From contig JAQFVV010012435.1 in assembly GCA_028023455.1 (NCBI GenBank), positions 1,116,001-1,180,000 of the forward strand: 64,000 bases of DNA, written 5' to 3'. The stretch's first letter is position 1; each line of letters opens with the position of its first letter. The notes beneath the pieces are model-generated. The model was not told where the DNA came from. It did no database searches and worked only from the letters and a program-made list of their open reading frames with translations. A program made the position numbers and the translations under genes. Below, piece after piece: positions 57,240 through 64,000 of this stretch. This DNA comes from Epiperipatus broadwayi (taxonomy: Eukaryota > Onychophora > Udeonychophora > Euonychophora > Peripatidae).

Positions 57240-57640
57240 AAAAATCCTATATAATACTAAATCATCTGTGCACTTTACTATTGTTACGCAATGCTTTATT
57301 TACCACTCTTTTTTACAGTTTACAGTTTTGATTGCCCCAGCAATCTTCTTCAGAACTTTTATATCTCCTAACTGCTCTATTTACCACTCTCTTTTACAGT
57401 TTACAGTTTTGATTGCCCCAGCAATCTTTTTCAGAACTTTTATATCTCCTAACTTCAAGAGCAATTACAGATATAAAAGTTCTGAAAAAGATTGATGAGG
57501 CAATCAAAACTGTACACTGTAAAAGAGGGTGGTAAATAAAACATTGTGTAACTGTAATAAAGTGCATGGATGATTTAGTATTATATGGTATACATTTGAC
57601 AATGCTATAAGAAAGAGTAGTTATTATACTTCTTGAAAAA
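57240..57640. mobile_element. Foldback family P, copy with duplicated left arm and dead core
   Basis: The left half carries TTTACCACTC, ACAGTTTACAGTTTTGATTG, CCCCAGCAATCTTCTTCAG and TTATATCTCCTAACT twice (57299-57375 and 57381-57455). The right half is the complement. The frames at 57268-57495 and 57394-57675 show the same peptide on opposite strands, as expected for a palindrome. In every core here TCGAAA has become TCAAAA, and the right-arm strand is CTGAAAA, so the motif is lost. Confidence 0.85.
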
Positions 57641-57649
57641 ATGTTTTTA

Positions 57650-57975
57650 TCATCATCATTTTCAACTACTATCATGCCAATAAATGATGAGGATCTCTGA
57701 GTTTAATCCAGTTTTTTCAATATATAGATTCTCTTCTCCATATCACTCCATCAAACTTCTTATCATATGCATTCATTTTATACATGTTCTCCTTCTAAGT
57801 CTTTCACATTTTGGTGAGTTTCTATTTAAGATATCAACTGTCCATCCATTGTCATTTCTTACAGTAATAATTTTAATCCAGTTCCATGTCAGTCTCTTAA
57901 TTTTTCAACGATGTTCTCTCACCAATGCATTTCACTTTTGATCCCCACTATTCTAGGAAAATCTTGTTTCAAATT
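57650..57975 (-). pseudogene. LINE C-terminal tail, decayed
   Basis: The plus strand reads ATCATCATCATTTTCAACTA, TTCTCTTCTCCATATCACTC, GTCCATCCATTGTCATTTCT and CCAGTTCCATGTCAGTCTCT in the order of the 28-kb tail. It lies directly beside the family P foldback. The 85-codon plus frame at 57684-57941 is antisense and not real. Confidence 0.7.
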
Positions 57976-59500
57976 TTCTTAATATGCCTAGTTTATAAAT
58001 GTCTCATTTACTACAGATAAAAGTTTATCACAAAACACCAAGTTTCTACAATTTTTTTTATACATATGCATAAGATTTTATTGTCATTAAGCATAATTCT
58101 GTAATGTTAAATTACAAATTCCATAAATATGAATAGAGTTTCTAGCTCGTGGGTCATATAAATTATAGATTCCTAACATATATCTCTCATTTTGGAATAT
58201 ATATGAGGTAAATGCTTTTAAATCAACTCTACAGACATCTCATATCTACTTTCCCATATTATACCATTACGATACATAATATTTTAAATATCGTCATATG
58301 AGTATGATTTGTTGTTAATAATGTATACTGCACAGTATTCAGTTTTACTAATTATTTTTATTAATATCTTAACGTGTATACATAATTTTAAAATTAAAAT
58401 ATAAGTATGTATCTATTGTATGTATATATGTTACAAATATTTATAGTGTATGTAAAAGTTTAAAACACAACACGGATTTCAAAACACGAGACCACAAAAC
58501 CAACTAATCTGTCTGTAATCATATTTTAGTCATGTAAAAAGTTCATATGACAATGTTTTTTTACTGTAATTGGTTTTCAATTTCAGCTATAAATTGGAAC
58601 AGTAAAATTTGTTGTCTTTCTTATCAGTTTAGAGCAGGAAAAGAAAAAAAACGTATTTTCTGCCCTTAAACATTTAGAAAAATAATTTGGAATATAAAAT
58701 AAAAATAACCTTTAGAGTAGGAAATATAATAGTTGATCAAAATTTAAGAAAATATAATAATTGGCAAAAATTTAAGAGTTTTTGAATACATTCCGTTACT
58801 TATCTCTGGACCTGAAAAAAAGATATGATCAAAAATAAATCACAATTAATTGATTCATATAATTGATTCATTGTTCAACATTGCATTAAATGCGTAATAG
58901 AAGAGAATGTAATCATTAATTATTTAAAGTACAGTATAATTTATAAAGCTGAATTTATTTTTTAAATTTAAAAAAAAAAATGAAACATTGTATTTTCCCA
59001 TTTTACAATAGTCAAAAAAAAAAAAAAGAAAGATTTAAAAAAACGTTTAAATTTTAAAGATAAATTCTCCTAAGGAAAAAGTTATATTTTAAATCAAAAC
59101 AAATGCTACAAAATCTGCTTTCACAGGACATCCGGGTCCCTTGGCTTTAAATTTTACTTTTTATAATAAAACAACAAAATAGAAATAAAACAAATTATAT
59201 ATAGAAACCTATTAAAAATTTTAGATAACAATATTATGATTATTCTCTGAAATAATAAACAAAGTACAAGCTTTTAAGTGCACTCAGATTTATTTTAAAA
59301 CATTCCCCACTTGTTACAATACATTGTAATATGCAATAATGAACGATTTATAATGAACAAATTCTACTATGTAATTTAATTTAAAAAATCACAATCCTAT
59401 AACAAGAAATGTGAAGAAATACTATTACCAAACTAGCATATACACCTAACATTTTTTGGCTTTTCTGCTTTAAGTTTTGATATTATTTTTGATATGATTA
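57976..59500. other. AT-rich sequence, nothing recognised
   Basis: Poly-A runs lie at about 58970-58980 and 59016-59027. Nothing was assigned. Confidence 0.5.
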
Positions 59501-59508
59501 ATTAAGTT

Positions 59509-60701
59509 GGGTACTGTAGTATTATTCTTGCTATGATGTATTACTCCAGTGATGTTTTCATGTGGTAATAATTATTCAAAAATTCCATTTATGATGTCAT
59601 GCCATTTCTAGAACACTGGCATGTCTAATCCATGTGAAATATATACACATTACCAATTTTTCGCACATATATACATGTCACCAAGTTGTCACCAAATTGT
59701 AAAACATGCTGACCTGTGTGATTTTTACTTTTAGTGATTTTGGGTTATCAAAATGGAGAGATATATTCATTATGAAAAAAATAAAAAACACATTACGATA
59801 CTAAATAAAAACAGATAGGTGTGTTTTTAATAAGGTATTTTTTGTGAGATTTTATTTTGGTACTTTGTGCCATGAAAAACATCCTTTCCTATCCCAGCAT
59901 AATATGGCACTTTGTGCTGTCACAAACTCCCAGCACATGTAATATCAAATTTCACCCCCCTCCCAAAAAAAACTTTTATCTCTCTCATTATTTGTAAGTA
60001 ATACGATTTTATATTTAAAAATACACTTACAGTTAAAACTTTATATATTTGTGATTTTTTTATTTGCTAATACTTTATATATATTTAAAAATATAAAAAA
60101 AATACCATTTTTAGATAAAGCTAAAATTTTACCTTACAATTCACTTTTTTTTTTTAAGTTTAAAAAAAACATAGGACTAAACCTTTGTTATAACTCACCA
60201 TTTAAAAAATGTTTCAAGGTTCTTTTTCATATTTTTCCTTTTTCCATAATGAATATATCTCACCATCATTGGAAATAAGATGTTTGTTTTTTAGATTTGA
60301 AGTTTGGTATTACATGTGCTGGGTTTTTATGTTAGTACAATGTGTCGTAATATATGAGGAGGGGGAAGAATGGCTTTGATGGTATGAAGTGCCATAATAA
60401 AAAGTCACAAAACATTAAAACCTCACAATGTGTTTTTTTCTTTTTCCATAATAAATATATCTCTCCATTTTTTGTTTTAAATTTGAAGTTTAATATTACA
60501 TGTGATATAATGTATTACTCCAGTGATGTATTATTCTAAGTTTGCAATATGTTTAAAATAACACCACAGGATCTGCAGATAAATTTTATCAATTAAGATT
60601 GTCTATACATTCCTTGGAGGCATTATTTAAAACATATTTCAAACTTAGAATAATACATCACCAGAGAAGTATGTCATATCAGGAATAATACCAAAGTACC
60701 T
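59509..60701. mobile_element. Large nested foldback (about 1.2 kb)
   Basis: The outer ends are GGTACTGTAGTATTATTCTT, then GTATTACTCCAGTGATG, and the inverted form near 60655-60701. Inside, AATGGAGAGATATATTCATT at 59754 pairs with the complement near 60440-60470, and CAGCACATGTAATATC at 59932 pairs with the complement near 60300-60320, in properly nested order. A smaller palindrome (60503-60682) forms the right end. Frames 60051-60278 and 60354-60539 are loop or arm translation. Confidence 0.7.
60503..60682. repeat. Inner palindrome of the 59.5-kb foldback
   Basis: GTGATGTATTATTCTAAGTT and TGCAATATGTTTAAAATA pair with TATTTAAAACATATTTCAAA and CTTAGAATAATACATCAC. The loop contains CCACAGGATCTGCAGATAAA. 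Confidence 0.9.
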
Positions 60702-60802
60702 TAAGTTCATACATTAATTTTAGTTCCATTATCTGACTTTTTGTATCTTTAGCTGTGAAATTATTTTTTTCCAAATTATATACTCTGTTACATAAATAAT
60801 TT

Positions 60803-61197
60803 TAATACATTAAAGATCAGCCTTTTCAAGCTATTGTGCATGCACTTTTTACGAGTGTTTAATAATAAATGAATACTTTCACTCCCAACACAAGATATAG
60901 TATTTAGGAAATTTCATTTGAGAGTGACATTTAGTAAATTGTAGATAATTTTGTCAATGTCATTCATTCAGACATCGTAAACAGTAATTTAAAGTGAGTG
61001 GTCTATCCTCATGCTTTCACTTCTAGTACTTAAAATTTGCCCGTATATAAGCATTTGGGTTGGAAAGAATAAGTGGATTCATTTTATTCTTTCCTAAATA
61101 TTATATCTTGTGTTGGGAGTGAAAGTATTCATTTATTATTAACACTCGTAAAAAGCACATGCACAATAGCTTGAAAAGGCTGATCTTTAATGTATTA
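60803..61197. mobile_element. Foldback with nearly identical 108-bp arms
   Basis: The left arm (60803-60910) starts TAATACATTAAAGATCAGCC and includes AAGCTATTGTGCATGCAC and ATGAATACTTTCACTCCCAA. The right arm (61091-61197) is its complement with only a few differences. The 180-bp loop has no recognised content. The high arm identity suggests a recent origin or gene conversion between arms. Confidence 0.95.
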
Positions 61198-61430
61198 CAA
61201 TTTATAAAACATAGCACTATAAAAATAAATGCTTATAAATAATTTTAGTTATGAAATACTAAAAAAGAGTGAATATTAACATAGATATAAAATTGTATGC
61301 TTTTTATTATTATTATTATGAAAAATTGATAATAGTTTTAACCAGGGTAAGGTTGTTTATGCTTTTCATATTATATATAAATTCCACTGTATTTGAAAAA
61401 TGTGTTTGTAAATGTATATACAATATATGT
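61198..61430. other. AT-rich sequence, nothing recognised
   Basis: The frame 61269-61469 is not credible as a gene. Confidence 0.5.
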
Positions 61431-61435
61431 ATTTG

Positions 61436-62070
61436 GATATATTTAATGTGTGGAGTTATCAACTTATAATTATTTAGTTAGAAAACACATTACTTAGAAC
61501 AGTAGCTAATGAACACCAACTATCCCAGGCCAAAGTAATACTGACCAGCTGATTGTATTCAAAAGGAAGATCCTCTTTTGAATGTCACTCTAGATAATAA
61601 GCACTTCAATTTACATTTATAGGTATAATATCTGGTAAGATAGTTTTTGAATAATATTTAGCTTTGTTACTGTCTAGCATACTTTCAATATATTTTTACT
61701 ACATTCACAGCATATAGTGATGTGATTAAATGGTTATTTTCTGTCTGTATTTTCATTTTACTAGATATTACATTGGTACTGAAAAGAAAAAAATATCAAA
61801 CGTTTATAGATGTAAGAAATCAAAGTATATCAAACTTGTCAAATTTTTTATTATATATAATAACACCTCTCCCTATAAATGTAAATTGCAGTGCTGTTTT
61901 TTATATTAGTTCTAGAGTGGCATTCAAAATAGGGTCCTAAGTTGAATGCTATCAATCTGATAATTTGACTTTAAATTTTGACCTGGGGCAGTTGGCTTTC
62001 ATTAGTAAGGTTCTAGATAAAGTGTCTTCTAATTAAGTAATTATAAATAGATAACTCCACACATTAAATA
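61436..62070. mobile_element. Foldback with older, divergent arms (about 635 bp)
   Basis: The left arm runs ATATTTAATGTGTGGAGTTA, CCAACTATCCCAGGCCAAAG, TTTTGAATGTCACTCTAGA and TCAATTTACATTTATAGG. The right arm (about 61866-62070) carries the complements CCTATAAATGTAAATTGCAG, TCTAGAGTGGCATTCAAAAT, CCTGGGGCAGTTGGC and TAACTCCACACATTAAATAT. The left arm has an inserted TTCAAAAGGAAGATCCTC stretch. The 72-codon frame at 61722-61940 spans loop and arm and has no recognised domain. Confidence 0.85.
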
Positions 62071-63479
62071 TTTCCATCTAAAACATCCATTAAAAACATT
62101 ATATTGCAGGGTATATATATATATGTATTGTAACCTTATGGTTGGACTCAATGTTTGTCAAGCTCTATTTAAATGATTCAATTATATAAAATTTTAATTG
62201 ATTATTATATCAGTGGTGTGTTGTCACGATTGCTAAATTATATTATAAAAATAAGTAAGCTTATTTGATAAATCTTCTGAGAGTGTTAAAGAATTGGACT
62301 ATTCAAAAGATGTGTGATAGGCCCTCTTCCAGATTGTGTATGAGTCTTTTTATATTCAATCTGTCAGATAGACTAATTTCAGTAGAATCAAAAATAAAAA
62401 TTTATTAATGTTAGGATTAAATTAAAAGTATAGAAATATTTTAGTATTTTATTATTATTATAATAGTCAACAGACTTAAAATGATAGTTATTCTAAATTA
62501 ATCTTTATAATTAATTCTAAAGCATATTAAATTGCAATTTAAAATAGTTTTGAACAGCTTAATTAGTTAACACTTATGCTTCTAGTTGGAGAATTATTAA
62601 TTGTATGGTAATGTATGCACATACAATAATTTCATTGGTTTGTCAACTTTACAATGATTTTCTCTGATAAAAGTTTATAAATAGGCTAACAGATTTTTAC
62701 AAAGAAGAACAAGAGAGACTGGAATAAAAAGTAGAATTAAATGGACAAATGATAACATCTGAATTAAGAACTGAAAATTAAGGGGAAGATGAAAATTATT
62801 AAAAAGGAAAATTGAATTTGAATTGAATTAAAAATGGAATTGAATTGTACTTTAACTTGCAACTAATGGAGTAGGAACTTAATTTGGCCTACATGCATGA
62901 AACACGTCACTATTGTAAATCTATAATTATAAAACATTCATATTTAAAACTGGTAGACATGTTGGAAAAAAAAGTGCCAAATGGACTTCAAATTTAAACA
63001 AACTAAGAAGTTCATAAGCATGAAATTTTACTCTTTATTTTATAACTGTTTTAATTATTATTTTTACTAAATGCATTATAAAATTAATTATGACTTATTT
63101 AGGAAGGCAAGAAGAAAGAAAAGAAAATTATTTTGTACTTTCAGTTGGAATAAATTTAAAAATGAGCAGAACTATAATATGAGATATTTAATGTCTTTTA
63201 TTGCAGTTTTGAATTTATATGACACTCGCGACATGTATAAACTAATGTGAAATATTATATTAAAGTTAACTACAACCATTACAATTTTATTATGCTATAT
63301 TAATTTTGTGCATGGAGAAAATAAATTAAAAAAAAATGTTATATTGCAATTAAATAAAAGTATAGTAATAATATCCACTATATGGTTATATGTAGTATAT
63401 ATTTTGAAAAGAAAAAAGGATTGAGTAGTGATTAGAAACAGAAGTAAATGGATTTGGTACAGTAATAATCTATACTTGC
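62071..63479. other. AT-rich sequence, nothing recognised
   Basis: 62700-62870 is a purine-rich stretch with recurring GAATTGAA/GAATTAA words. The minus frame 63295-63552 runs into the palindrome below. Confidence 0.5.
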
Positions 63480-63492
63480 CTAATTGAACAAC

Positions 63493-63666
63493 AAACCTAA
63501 AGCATGTGTGGTTGAAAATGCAAAGGTAGGGACCTCTACAGGTCTTAACCACAGCTTATGCTTTGGAAGAAAAGAGGACCCCTCTTTTCTTCCAATGTGT
63601 AAGCTTGTGGTTAAGACCTGTAGAGATCCCTACCTTCACATTTTCAACCACACATGCTTTAGGTTT
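63493..63666. mobile_element. Near-perfect 174-bp palindrome
   Basis: The left arm AAACCTAAAGCATGTGTGGT, GGTAGGGACCTCTACAGGTC, TTAACCACAGCTTATGC reads back as its complement on the right. The centre is AGAAAAGAGG-ACC-CCTCTTTTCT, so there is almost no loop. A 13-bp direct repeat CTAATTGAACAAC lies at 63480-63492, immediately before the palindrome, and at 63717-63729. The short frames here are palindrome translation. Confidence 0.95.
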
Positions 63667-63729
63667 ATTGCCTTAGTAAATATTACTTATGTAATCAATG
63701 TGCGTTAAATAAATTTCTAATTGAACAAC

Positions 63730-64000
63730 TTAAATGAAGATAATAAAATTATGAAAGTTTATCAAATTTATTAAGACTTTTAATTTGAAATATTCTCAGC
63801 ATTGCCTTTAAAACTTACATTAAGGCAGGGCTGACTGCGCTATCTTATAACTTTCAGTTACAAGCAGAACTGATAGAATGTCATTAAAAGTGAATCAAAT
63901 GTCAACTTAAATTTTGATATATTAATTATTGTGTTCATCATATTGTGGATCGGATTTCTAATGTGTTAATTATTAAATAGTGTAATTAGTCAATAAAGTA
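63730..64000. other. AT-rich sequence, nothing recognised
   Basis: A slightly more complex patch (GGCAGGGCTGACTGCGCTAT) lies at 63823-63842. Nothing was assigned. Confidence 0.5.

Noticed and set aside
57684-57941. 85-codon plus-strand frame
   Set aside because: It is antisense to a LINE tail.

Overview
This is an extremely AT-rich, gene-free stretch of animal nuclear DNA. I find no intact protein-coding gene, no complete host exon and no functional RNA gene. What can be read is almost entirely mobile-element sequence: tRNA-derived SINEs, 5'-truncated non-LTR retrotransposon tails, one Tc1/mariner-like DNA element, many foldback (inverted-repeat) elements, two minisatellite-like blocks and long (TAA)n and (TA)n tracts. 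Eukaryotic and probably invertebrate origin follows from the RTE/Jockey-like endonuclease-RT tails, the RNA polymerase III box A/B SINEs with target-site duplications, and the near absence of CpG. A mollusc, perhaps a cephalopod, is my guess for the group; the sequence does not prove it.

Layout. 0.8-1.5 kb: a long foldback with a tRNA-SINE inserted in one arm and an exon-like fragment in its loop. 2.7-8 kb: foldback family A and two tRNA-SINEs, plus a duplicated (TAA)n block at 5 kb. 11.2-12.2 kb: a SINE, then four tandem copies of a 125-bp unit. 13.2-15.4 kb: a cluster of a second tRNA-like SINE family. 15.4-17.9 kb: foldback family H, split by a 1,359-bp Tc1/mariner-like element with exact TA duplications. 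22.45-25.4 kb: an unidentified CpG-retaining island with a TATA-like site. 25.7-28.5 kb: two copies of one LINE tail and a 520-bp foldback. 29-34 kb: foldbacks, SINEs and a nearly identical 228-bp tandem duplication. 34.6-38.2 kb: remnants of two further LINEs. 39.3-40.5 kb: a repeat carrying a (TAA)n tract, a hairpin and another LINE tail. 42-47.5 kb: mostly featureless. 47.5-57.6 kb: three copies of foldback family P and two LINE tails. 56-63.7 kb: six large palindromes.

Main points. First, three foldback families (A, H and P), otherwise dissimilar, share a short block of the form CTGANGA, small stem-loop, GAAA. This is the conserved catalytic core of a hammerhead ribozyme; stems I and III and the cleavage site could not be established by eye. 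Second, the insertion history can be read from internal controls: an undisturbed palindrome arm shows the empty site of the SINE near 0.9 kb, and paralogous copies at 17.8 and 42.2 kb show the empty site of the Tc1-like element. Third, the density of long inverted repeats means any transcript through this region would be rich in double-stranded RNA.
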